Below are positions 23,327-31,052 of a stretch of 41,992 bases of DNA, piece after piece. Both the position numbers and the translations under genes were made by a program. Numbering within the stretch: position 1 is the first letter of the stretch; each line of letters begins with the position of its first letter. The notes under the pieces were generated by a model. It had not been told where the DNA came from. It made no database searches and saw only the letters and a program-made list of their open reading frames with translations. Source of the DNA: Mesorhizobium ciceri WSM4083 (lineage in GTDB: Bacteria; Pseudomonadota; Alphaproteobacteria; Rhizobiales; Rhizobiaceae); assembly GCF_000519305.1 (NCBI RefSeq), contig NZ_JAFG01000007.1:1-41992 (forward strand), read 5' to 3'.

Positions 23327-23570
23327 TGCTGGTAGGTCCGTTGCGTATCAGTTCGAACGTGACTTTTACCACGAAGAGGGGACTGCTGGCGGCATCGCGA
23401 ACATGCAAGGCGACTTCGCGAAAAGTGCCGTCGGGCATCTGGTCTTTTGCTATTTCGAGTAGTGCCCTTGCTGCCTCATCTTCGGCCGCTTCCAAGTCGG
23501 TAAGATCGGTGCCCTCAGGGTCGGGGTAGAGTTCGCCATTGTCGGTCAGATCGAAAAAGAAGCGGGCCAT
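23307..23570 (-). CDS. DUF6894-family protein
   Basis: The 87-residue product starts MARFFFDLTDNGELYPDPEG and continues TDLTDLEAAEDEAARALLEI...PDGTFREVALHVRD...LFVVKVTFEL. This is the pattern of DUF6894, a small family abundant in rhizobia and of unknown function. The ATG at 23570 begins the conserved part; an in-frame TTG lies seven codons upstream. As an antisense gene in the morphogenesis region it looks like a lysogen-expressed moron. Confidence 0.75.
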   Translation of the reverse strand: MARFFFDLTDNGELYPDPEGTDLTDLEAAEDEAARALLEIAKDQMPDGTFREVALHVRDAASSPLFVVKVTFELIRNGPTSNEATGT

Positions 23571-23687
23571 ACGCGTGTAAATTCCGACCAACGCAAAAAG
23601 TTCAATGTACGGTTGTTACCGTGCAAACCGACCAGGCGCAGCCGCCCGGACCACCAGCCCAGCAATCCCTCAGACGGAGCAATCCAA

Positions 23688-24866
23688 ATGGAAGACCTGA
23701 ACGGAGGCGCCTCGGCGCCCGCCGATACCTCTGCTGTTGCCGCCGATGACGTGTCGTCGACGCCGCCGAACCCAATCAGCACCGATCCCAAGACGGTCGG
23801 GGCAAAGCCCGAGCCGGAGGCGAAGAAGCCTCCGACCGCTCGTGAAGCACTGAAGGCAGCGGCCGACAAGGTCGCTGAAAAGGAGAAGGCCGGCGAGGCC
23901 GATCCCGACAAGAAAACCGCGCCGGTCCAGAGCCAACCCAAGCCGGGAGAGAAGCCCGCTGACAAGGCAGCAGCCGACAAGACGCTTCCCGATCCCAAGC
24001 CGGCCAAGGACGCGACACAGCAGCCCGCCAAGCCGGCAGAGACCGTAAAGACGGAGCCTGGCAAGCCCGCTGCGCAGAGCAACCACGAGGCGCCGGCACG
24101 CTTCAAGAGCGATGCCGCAGCGATGGCGGAATGGGAGAAGGCACCCGAGCCGGTCAAGGCTGCGGTTCACCGGTCGTTCCGCGAATTGGAAGCGGGCATC
24201 GAAAAGCATCGCGTGTCGGCCGAGGAATTCGAAAAGGTCCGCGACTTCGACGAGCTGGCAAAGCGCAACAACACTTCACTGCGCGATGCAATGACCCGCT
24301 ACACCAATCTGGAGCGGACGCTGATTTCCGATCCGATCAAAGGCATTCAGCAAGTTTGCGACTATGCCGGGATCTCGCTTCGCCAATTGGCCGCCCATGT
24401 CACTGGGCAAAAGCCCGATGAGGTCCAAGGACAGAACGACGCCACGATCCGCGAGCTTCGCCAGCAGGTCGCGCAGCTTCAGCAGAGCATCGGCGGTGTC
24501 ACCACCACCATTCAAAACCAGCACGTCGCGACCATTGAGGCCCAGGTCGACAAATTCAAAGCCAATCATCCCCGGTTCGACGATCTGGCCGAAGACATCG
24601 CGTTCTTCCTCAAATCGGGCAAGACCACCGATCTGGCCGAAGCTTACGCCCTTGCGGAACGGCTCAACCCCGACCCGACGGCGGCGACCGCCACGACAGT
24701 TTCAGCAGCGCCTCAGACGCGCACCGCTCCCGACCCCCAGGCTCAGACCCTGAAGGGCCAGAAATCCGTATCAGGCGCGCCCTCGGCTGGCTCAGACCCA
24801 GCGACGAAGCGAGCTTCAACCTCAATCAAGGATTCGCTTCGGCGGGCTGTAGCTCAAGCCGGATGA
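23688..24866 (+). CDS. Scaffolding protein
   Basis: The 392-residue product lies just before the coat gene. It has a long disordered N-terminal part rich in Ala, Pro, Lys, Asp, a helical middle (KSDAAAMAEWEKAPEPVKAA, SLRDAMTRYTNLERTLISDP), a coiled coil (IRELRQQVAQLQQSIGG) and a helical C-terminus. That is the make-up of podoviral scaffolds, which guide coat assembly and leave the prohead. CGGAG precedes the ATG at 23688. Position and composition support the call more than motif identity. Confidence 0.8.
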   Translation: MEDLNGGASAPADTSAVAADDVSSTPPNPISTDPKTVGAKPEPEAKKPPTAREALKAAADKVAEKEKAGEADPDKKTAPVQSQPKPGEKPADKAAADKTLPDPKPAKDATQQPAKPAETVKTEPGKPAAQSNHEAPARFKSDAAAMAEWEKAPEPVKAAVHRSFRELEAGIEKHRVSAEEFEKVRDFDELAKRNNTSLRDAMTRYTNLERTLISDPIKGIQQVCDYAGISLRQLAAHVTGQKPDEVQGQNDATIRELRQQVAQLQQSIGGVTTTIQNQHVATIEAQVDKFKANHPRFDDLAEDIAFFLKSGKTTDLAEAYALAERLNPDPTAATATTVSAAPQTRTAPDPQAQTLKGQKSVSGAPSAGSDPATKRASTSIKDSLRRAVAQAG

Positions 24867-24886
24867 TCCGAACATAGGAGGGCCAC

Positions 24887-25903
24887 ATGGCTCTTACTTC
24901 AGTTGAAAAAAACCAGGAGATTTTGTCCCTGGCGCTTGAGGATCGGTCCTCGGGCTATCAGGACTTGGTCTCCAATTCCAACGCCTTGCTCAACGTGCTC
25001 AAGCGCAAGGGCAAGTTCAAGGAGTATTCCGGCCCGAAAATCCGCGAACGGCTCCTTTATGCCAAGACCGGATCGGCGGTCTGGTACAACGGCTTCGACT
25101 TCCTGAACCCGGTCCCGGCCGAACTGTTCAACGATGCCGAATACACCCCGAAAATGGTGGCAGTCGCCGTCACTCTCGCCAACGAGGACATCCTCAACAA
25201 CGAGGGCGAAAACCAGCTTATGGATATTCTGGAGTCGCACATCGCGGCTGCGGAAGGCGAGCTTGAAGACGAGTTCGACATCTCGCTGCACGGCAACGGC
25301 ACCCGCTTCGGCGGCAAGGAACTGGGCGGCATGCAGCTGGCCGTTCCGACCGTGGTCAACTCCGGCACCTATGCCGGCATCGATCGCGGTCTCAACCCGA
25401 TCTGGCGCACTTCGGTGTTCGATGCGAATTCTGCTTTTCCGGCCATCGGAACGCAGGTCACCGCGACCACCATCCGCCCGATGCTCAACTCGATCATGAC
25501 GCAGCGGTCGCGCGGCACCAAGGCCGCCGATCTTCTGCTGATGTCGCCGGAGCATTACGCGGCCTATGACGCGGCCACCGTGGCAATCCAGCGCGTCAAC
25601 GATACCTCCAGCCTGGGCAAGCTCGGCTTCACGTCGCTGAAATATTTCGGCGCCGGTCGCTCTGCTGAAATCGTTCAGGAAGGCGGCATCGGTTCGAACA
25701 TGCCTTCGAACACCACGTACGGCCTGGACACGGACAACCTGTGGGTCCGTTACCACCCGGAACGCAACTTCAACAAAATCGGCAAGACGCTCATGCCGAT
25801 CAATCAGGACGCGAATGTCCAGTACATCGGCTTCATGGGCGAACTGACGATGACCAATCCGCTGTTCCAGTGGAAGCTCATCGACAGCAACCCGGCCGCG
25901 TAA
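24887..25903 (+). CDS. Major capsid protein
   Basis: This 338-residue protein follows the scaffold gene by 20 bp and has a very strong ribosome site (AGGAGG). Features that fit an HK97-fold coat are the N-terminal helices (MALTSVEKNQEILSLALEDR), an E-loop-like region (FLNPVPAELFNDAEYTPK), a long spine helix (LMDILESHIAAAEGELEDEF) and a P/A-domain pattern with AADLLLMSPEHYAAYDAA. It is shorter than P22 coat (430), without an obvious insertion domain. Expected to be the most abundant late product. Confidence 0.83.
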   Translation: MALTSVEKNQEILSLALEDRSSGYQDLVSNSNALLNVLKRKGKFKEYSGPKIRERLLYAKTGSAVWYNGFDFLNPVPAELFNDAEYTPKMVAVAVTLANEDILNNEGENQLMDILESHIAAAEGELEDEFDISLHGNGTRFGGKELGGMQLAVPTVVNSGTYAGIDRGLNPIWRTSVFDANSAFPAIGTQVTATTIRPMLNSIMTQRSRGTKAADLLLMSPEHYAAYDAATVAIQRVNDTSSLGKLGFTSLKYFGAGRSAEIVQEGGIGSNMPSNTTYGLDTDNLWVRYHPERNFNKIGKTLMPINQDANVQYIGFMGELTMTNPLFQWKLIDSNPAA

Positions 25904-25915
25904 GGAGGACAGAAA

Positions 25916-26431
25916 ATGGCTTACGTTCCTCACACCCCGAACCTCGGCTTCCCGCCGATCGCTGCAACGCTTCCGGCCTCGAATGCGGCCGGGCGTTCTA
26001 CTCCCGGCCCTTGGCTCGGCGATGTCATCCGGGCGCAGGATCCCGTCTATGGCGTCGGCGAGTTCATCTATCTGGCAGGCGTTGCCGCCACCGGCGTCGG
26101 TTCGTGGGTGGTTTACAACCCCGACGACTGGTCGACGGTGCTGCTCGGCCCGGACATGATCGGCTCTGTTGCCGTCGCAATGTCCGCGAATATCAACGGG
26201 CAATTCGGCTGGTACCAGATCAAGGGCAAGGCCATCGGCAAGGCTCTGGCCGGCTTCCTCGACAATGCCAACGTCTACGCCACAGCCACACCCGGCAGCG
26301 TTGACGATGCCGTTGTTGCAGGCGACCGCGTCAAGAACGCCAAGGGCGCGTCTGCGGTCGGTGTGCCGTCCGCCGGTCTCGCCGAATTCGAGATCGATCG
26401 GCCGTTCGCCGACGATGGTCTGGCCGCGTAA
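25916..26431 (+). CDS. Probable capsid decoration or stabilising protein
   Basis: The 171-residue product starts MAYVPHTPNLGFPPIAATLP and is beta-rich with many Gly and Ala (VGEFIYLAGVAATGVGSWVV, INGQFGWYQIKGKAIGKALA). It lies 12 bp after the coat gene with a strong AAGGAGG ribosome site and is followed by a terminator, so it should be as highly expressed as coat. Position and expression suggest a capsid cement protein. Confidence 0.65.
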   Translation: MAYVPHTPNLGFPPIAATLPASNAAGRSTPGPWLGDVIRAQDPVYGVGEFIYLAGVAATGVGSWVVYNPDDWSTVLLGPDMIGSVAVAMSANINGQFGWYQIKGKAIGKALAGFLDNANVYATATPGSVDDAVVAGDRVKNAKGASAVGVPSAGLAEFEIDRPFADDGLAA

Positions 26432-26453
26432 CCAGCCACACAGCTCGACACTG

Positions 26454-26480
26454 AAACGGGGGCTTCGGCTCCCGTTTTTC
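26454..26480 (+). terminator. Terminator after the coat operon
   Basis: A ten-base-pair stem (AAACGGG/CCCGTTT extended by GGC/GCT) closes a TTCG loop and runs into TTTTTC. It probably limits readthrough from coat genes into tail genes. Confidence 0.82.
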
Positions 26481-26511
26481 TTTGCACCCTCTCAGACAGG
26501 AGTTTCCGCCG

Positions 26512-27315
26512 ATGAGCGCGAACCAGAACACCGTCAATGTCACATTCCGCAACCACGTGATCCCCGACGAAAATGCCAGCCGCAAAGCCGGCCGGCCAAT
26601 CTTCCACGACATGGAAGTCTGCGACCTTTCGTTCCCGGCGAACCGCCAGACGAAGGCGACCTATCCGGCGCACGATGCCGAGCCGAACGCCACCCGCGAG
26701 AGCATTGCAGCGGGCGGCAGTGTCGTCACCTATGCACAGCTCTACAACAAGCAGTATCTTGCCTTCAAAGATGGCAATGCGCAGCCGCTGTCAGGCACGC
26801 CGCTTTCCGAAGCGCCGTTCCTGAAGGAAGGCAAGCGCCGCGAACTGAAGGCCCTTGGCGTCCATACGGTCGAGCAACTGGCATCGCTCGATGGCACCCC
26901 GCTGAAGCAGCTCGGCATGGGCGGCCGCGAACTGAAGAACCAGGCACAGGCCTATCTCGACAACGCCGCCGGCAGTGCCGATATCACCAACCTTGCCGCC
27001 GAAGTCGTGGCACTTCGCCAGCAGTTGGCCGAGGAACGCCGGCTGCGCGAAGAGTTCATGGAGAACGGCAAGCCCCTGAAGGGTGCGGCCGCCCCTGCCG
27101 ATGAACCCGAACAGCAGGACGACGAGCAGCCCAACCCCGACGACGAAGAGGAGGAGCAGGATCATGGCATCCCGCCGACGGTCGAAGAGATCGAGGCGAT
27201 GGATGACGAGGCCCTGAAGGTCTACATCGCCAAGGAAACCGGCAGTCGTCCGCGCGGCAACCCAAACCACGAAACCTTGGTCGCTGCGGCCAAGGAACTG
27301 GCGATGGTGGACTGA
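26512..27315 (+). CDS. Structural or head-associated protein with HeH/LEM-like C-terminus
   Basis: The 267-residue product starts MSANQNTVNVTFRNHVIPDE. It has a helix-hairpin-like segment (ELKALGVHTVEQLASLDG), a coiled coil (EVVALRQQLAEERRLREEFM), a very acidic linker and an HeH/LEM/SAP-like end (MDDEALKVYIAKETGSRPRG). AGGAG precedes 26512. Proteins of this make-up follow coat genes in rhizobial podoviruses; the exact virion role is unknown to me. Confidence 0.65.
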   Translation: MSANQNTVNVTFRNHVIPDENASRKAGRPIFHDMEVCDLSFPANRQTKATYPAHDAEPNATRESIAAGGSVVTYAQLYNKQYLAFKDGNAQPLSGTPLSEAPFLKEGKRRELKALGVHTVEQLASLDGTPLKQLGMGGRELKNQAQAYLDNAAGSADITNLAAEVVALRQQLAEERRLREEFMENGKPLKGAAAPADEPEQQDDEQPNPDDEEEEQDHGIPPTVEEIEAMDDEALKVYIAKETGSRPRGNPNHETLVAAAKELAMVD

Positions 27316-27321
27316 TCCATC

Positions 27322-28023
27322 ATGGCGATCCTCGATGTCATTCAGGATGCTTGCACGGTCATTGGGTTGACCGTGCCGACATCTGTCTTTTCTCAGAGCG
27401 ACCGGGAACTGGTCGAACTGAAATCGCTCGCTAACGAGATGGCGCAGAGGATCGCTTTCGACGGCCGGGACTGGACCAAGCTGAAGGTGCTCGGCACTCT
27501 GACCGGGGACGGCACTGCCCAGAGCTTCGATCTTCCCGGCGACTACAAGCGGATGCTGAAAAAGGCCGCGCTATGGCCGTCTGCAAGCCCTTACGCGCCG
27601 TTCACGCATTACCCCGACAGTGACCAGTGGCTTGGAATCACGGTGCAGAATTTCCAGAACCTTGTCGGCGCATGGACGATGATCGGCGAGCAAGTGCTGA
27701 TCAAGCCGGCGATCCCCAACCTCGCCACCGCGCAATTCTACTATCTCACGAACAAGATTATCAGGGACAAGGACGGGGTCGCAAAGGTCGCGTTCACCGC
27801 CGACGATGACGTTTTCCGCCTCGATGAACGCGTGCTGAAGCTCGGCATGATCTGGCAGTGGAAGGCCAACAAGGGCCGCGCCTACGCCGAAGACATGGCG
27901 ACCTATGAGGACGCGCTGGCGGTCTCTGCTGGCGCTGACAAGGGTTCCAATATCCTCGCTGTCGGTCGCCGCCGCTCGTCGATCGATGCCAATATTGCCT
28001 ATCCTGGGGTGATCGTCCCATGA
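27322..28023 (+). CDS. Head-tail adaptor, P22 gp4/tail-tube A like
   Basis: The 233-residue protein begins MAILDVIQDACTVIGLTVPT. It has segments common to podoviral adaptor proteins: ELKSLANEMAQRIAFDGRDW, GTAQSFDLPGDYKRML and RVLKLGMIWQWKANKGRAYA. It would sit as a ring under the portal and connect to the tail hub encoded by the next gene, which it overlaps by four bases. P22 gp4 is shorter (166 residues). Confidence 0.8.
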   Translation: MAILDVIQDACTVIGLTVPTSVFSQSDRELVELKSLANEMAQRIAFDGRDWTKLKVLGTLTGDGTAQSFDLPGDYKRMLKKAALWPSASPYAPFTHYPDSDQWLGITVQNFQNLVGAWTMIGEQVLIKPAIPNLATAQFYYLTNKIIRDKDGVAKVAFTADDDVFRLDERVLKLGMIWQWKANKGRAYAEDMATYEDALAVSAGADKGSNILAVGRRRSSIDANIAYPGVIVP

Positions 28024-29606
28024 GGGCGGGTTTCCGGCGCGTGCCCGTCGCGGCTGGTGCGCAGCAGCATCACAGCACGACGACATTCCCGGCGCCGATC
28101 CGTGGCAAGATTTCAAATGAAAACCTTGCGGCGGCCAAACCGCAAGGCGCCAAGGTGCTCGAAAACTGGTTCGTCACCAGCACCGGTATCCGGTTGCGTG
28201 GCGGCAGCAAGAAACAGGCGACGATCGGCACAATCCCGGTTGTCAGCATGCTGACCTATGACGCCTCGGCCGGAAAATTCATGTTTGCCTGCGACGGCTC
28301 GAAAATCTTCGATGTCACCGCGCCCGCAAGCCCGACCATTCCGCCTGCACCGGTCCAGACCGGCCTCACCAGCGGCTATTTCTCCTATGTCCAGTACGAG
28401 ACGGCTGGTGGGGACTATCTCTCCGCCGTCAACGGCACCGACAGCATGCGCCAGTTCGACGGCACGACATGGACGACGGTGGCCAATCTCGGCGTTGGCA
28501 TCCTCACCAATAAGCTGTCGTTTGTCTGGACCTATCGAAATCGCGAATTCTTCGTGCAGAAGGGAACGATGGTCGCCTGGTATCTGCCCGTCGACACCAT
28601 CGCCGGCACCGCGGCTGATTTCTCCCTTGCCGGTGTTTTCCAGAAAGGTGGCTCGCTTCTGTTCGGTGGCACTTGGTCGCTCGATGCCGGCGACGGTGTC
28701 GACGACAAATGCGTCTTCTTCTCGGATCGCGGCGAGGTCGCGGTGTACGAGGGATCAGACCCAGGCGACCCGAATAACTGGTCGCTCGTCGGTCGCTATG
28801 ACATGTCGCCGCCACGCGGGCCGCGCGCCACGATGCAGGCCGGTGGCGAACTGCTCATTGCCATGGACGACGGAATCATTCCGATATCGCAGGCTATCCA
28901 GAAGGACCGCGCCGCGCTGGCGCTGATCAGCGTATCGCGCAACATCGAACCGGATTGGAGGGCTGAAGCCGCTTCGCGCACCCAACTGCCGTGGGAATTC
29001 CTGAAATGGCCGTTGTTCAACATGGGCATTGTCTCGCTGCCGGCTGACAGCGGCCAGGACAAGAAATGTTTCGTGGTCAACCTCCAGACTGGCGCATGGT
29101 CCGACTATACCGGCTGGGATACGCGCTGCCTGGCTCTGCACGATGGCCGCGCCTATTTCGGCACGTCGGACGGCACGATTATGCAATGCGAGGTCGGCGG
29201 CAATGATGACGGCATGCCGTACACCGCCACCGCCGTCGGCCTGTTCGATCACCTGAAGGCGCCGGCCCGAGACAAGATCATCCACATGGCGCGGACGGTC
29301 TTCCTGGCCAGTCGCAAATTCCTGGCCAAGCTGTCCGTCTCGACGAACTATCAGGTGTCGTTGCCGTCGCCACCGGCATCGGTTGCCGACGATGTGACGC
29401 TTGACGAGTGGGACACGGGTCTTTGGGATGTCGCGCTATGGGATGCCGGCACCACCAAGACGGTTTCGACAAAGTGGACTTCCGTCGGGCAATCCGGCTT
29501 CTCCATTGCTTGGCAGCTTCAGGTCACCTGCGGCGTGACACCGACGCCCGACGCCGAACTGGTGGCGATCGACATGACCTACGAAGTCGGGGATGTCGTC
29601 GTTTGA
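28020..29606 (+). CDS. Packaged-DNA stabilisation protein, P22 gp10-like tail hub
   Basis: The 528-residue beta-rich protein begins MRAGFRRVPVAAGAQQHHST and has many repeated strands of a propeller (GKFMFACDGSKIFDVT, TYRNREFFVQKGTMVAWYLP, CVFFSDRGEVAVYEGSD). This fits the tail hub that plugs the portal after packaging and holds the fibres. It follows the adaptor gene with an ATGA overlap, as in P22-like phages, and its stop overlaps the next gene's TTG. Confidence 0.82.
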   Translation: MRAGFRRVPVAAGAQQHHSTTTFPAPIRGKISNENLAAAKPQGAKVLENWFVTSTGIRLRGGSKKQATIGTIPVVSMLTYDASAGKFMFACDGSKIFDVTAPASPTIPPAPVQTGLTSGYFSYVQYETAGGDYLSAVNGTDSMRQFDGTTWTTVANLGVGILTNKLSFVWTYRNREFFVQKGTMVAWYLPVDTIAGTAADFSLAGVFQKGGSLLFGGTWSLDAGDGVDDKCVFFSDRGEVAVYEGSDPGDPNNWSLVGRYDMSPPRGPRATMQAGGELLIAMDDGIIPISQAIQKDRAALALISVSRNIEPDWRAEAASRTQLPWEFLKWPLFNMGIVSLPADSGQDKKCFVVNLQTGAWSDYTGWDTRCLALHDGRAYFGTSDGTIMQCEVGGNDDGMPYTATAVGLFDHLKAPARDKIIHMARTVFLASRKFLAKLSVSTNYQVSLPSPPASVADDVTLDEWDTGLWDVALWDAGTTKTVSTKWTSVGQSGFSIAWQLQVTCGVTPTPDAELVAIDMTYEVGDVVV

Positions 29607-30043
29607 AACTGCTCTTCGGGCATGACGAGGCGGTGGCGCAATTCGTCGTCGACCTTACGCCAGGCTGCGAAGCCGGATTCGGGAAGTGCAAGGCGATCGG
29701 CGTCCTCGATGACGATGACAAGCTCGTCGCTGGCATGGTGTTTCACGACTGGCAACCGGGACCGGGCCTGATCCAGATTTCGAGCGCGTCAATCACGGCG
29801 CGATGGCTGGCGGCGAACGTCCGTCACATGATGTTTTCCTATCCGTTCGACCAGCTCGGTTGCCAGATGGTCGTTCTTCAGGTGTCGGCCAGGAACGAGC
29901 GCATGGTGCGGATCGCGAAGGCCTTCGGCTTCACTCCTTACCTCATCAAACGCATGCGCGGCCGGGACGAGGACGGGTTCGTTTTCACCCTGACCGACGA
30001 CGACTGGCGAAACAGCAAGTTCACGAGGAAAATCCATGGGTAA
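29603..30043 (+). CDS. GNAT-fold acetyltransferase-like phage protein
   Basis: The 146-residue product reads LKLLFGHDEAVAQFVVDLTP then IGVLDDDDKLVAGMVFHDW, a typical GNAT strand-turn-strand, and later VLQVSARNERMVRIAKAFGF, matching the GNAT end motif where a helix carries the family-type AFGF. GNAT proteins transfer acetyl from acetyl-CoA. A clear pyrophosphate loop (RxxGxG/A) is not seen, so activity is doubtful. TTG at 29603 overlaps the gp10 stop (TTGA). It may be an internal virion protein, as its neighbours are. Confidence 0.72.
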   Translation: MKLLFGHDEAVAQFVVDLTPGCEAGFGKCKAIGVLDDDDKLVAGMVFHDWQPGPGLIQISSASITARWLAANVRHMMFSYPFDQLGCQMVVLQVSARNERMVRIAKAFGFTPYLIKRMRGRDEDGFVFTLTDDDWRNSKFTRKIHG

Positions 30044-31049
30044 ACCCTCAGCACCTGAACCGCCAGATCCCAAGGAAACCTCGGCGGCCTCGACATCCAC
30101 CAATGTCGGCACGGCCATCGCCAATTCCTATCTGAACAACGCCAATCAGGTCACGCCTGACGGGACGATCAACTATGATCAGACCGGCAGCTATACGTGG
30201 AAAGACCCCTATACGGGGCAGTCCTACAACATCCCGCGCTTCACCGCGACGACGACGCTTTCCGACGCCCAGAAGGCTATCAAGAGCCAGACCGACGCCG
30301 CGCAGCTGAACCTCGGCACGCTGGCCAATACACAGTCGTCGTTCCTCAACGACTATATGGCCAAGCCCTTCGACGGCTCGAATGATGCGACAGAAGCGCG
30401 GTTGCTGCAGCTCGGCCGCGAACGCCTCGACCCGATCCTTGCCCAGCAGTCCGACGCTCTGTCGACCAGGCTTTCCAACCAGGGCATCAAGCAGGGCTCG
30501 CCGGCCTATGACCGCGCCATGACCCAGCAAGGTCAGAACGCGAATGACGCTCTCAACCAGCTGATCTTGACTGGGCATGGGCAAGCATTCTCGGAAGCCC
30601 AGGCGATCCGAAACCAGCCGATCAACGAAATCACGGCGCTGCTGTCGGGCTCTCAGGTCTCTAACCCGCAGGCGGCTGGGTACAATCAGAGCAACATTCC
30701 GACCACGGATGTCGCCGGCCTGATCAACACGAACTATCAGCAGAAAATGAACAACTACAATCAGGAAGCGGCTCAGTCCAACAGCCTGATTGGTGGTCTG
30801 TTCGGCCTCGGCAGCAAGCTGATCGGCCTGTCCGACGACGATGCCAAGAAAGACAAGGAACGCCTTGCCGACATCACGCCGGAAATGGGCCTGTGGAAAT
30901 TCCACTACAAGGGCGAGGCGAAAGACGCGCCGATGCGTCTGGGTCTCATGGCCAGCGAAGTCGAACAGGTCCGCCCGGATGCTGTCTCGCGCCGACCGGA
31001 CGGCTATCGCCAGGTCGATTACGGCAAAGCTTTGTCGCTGGGAGCCTGA
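30036..31049 (+). CDS. Internal/tail protein with C-terminal S74-like chaperone domain
   Basis: The 337-residue protein begins MGKPSAPEPPDPKETSAAST. Its middle is helical and Asn/Gln-rich (LGRERLDPILAQQSDALSTR). Residues about 266-337 resemble the Peptidase_S74 intramolecular chaperone: LSDDDAKKDKERLADI, LWKFHYKGE, MRLGLMASEVEQVRPDAVSR and YRQVDYGKAL. In that family the Ser and Lys of the SD...K motif perform self-cleavage, and both are present. It overlaps the GNAT gene and precedes the ejection proteins. Confidence 0.72.
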   Translation: MGKPSAPEPPDPKETSAASTSTNVGTAIANSYLNNANQVTPDGTINYDQTGSYTWKDPYTGQSYNIPRFTATTTLSDAQKAIKSQTDAAQLNLGTLANTQSSFLNDYMAKPFDGSNDATEARLLQLGRERLDPILAQQSDALSTRLSNQGIKQGSPAYDRAMTQQGQNANDALNQLILTGHGQAFSEAQAIRNQPINEITALLSGSQVSNPQAAGYNQSNIPTTDVAGLINTNYQQKMNNYNQEAAQSNSLIGGLFGLGSKLIGLSDDDAKKDKERLADITPEMGLWKFHYKGEAKDAPMRLGLMASEVEQVRPDAVSRRPDGYRQVDYGKALSLGA

Positions 31050-31052
31050 TCA

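Noticed and set aside
24899..26203. 434-codon reverse frame over the coat gene
   Set aside because: Mirror of the coat frame with no ribosome site or motif, though strikingly long.
28258..28926. 222-codon forward frame within the gp10-like gene
   Set aside because: Ser/Arg/Pro-rich out-of-frame reading inside a well-supported gene.
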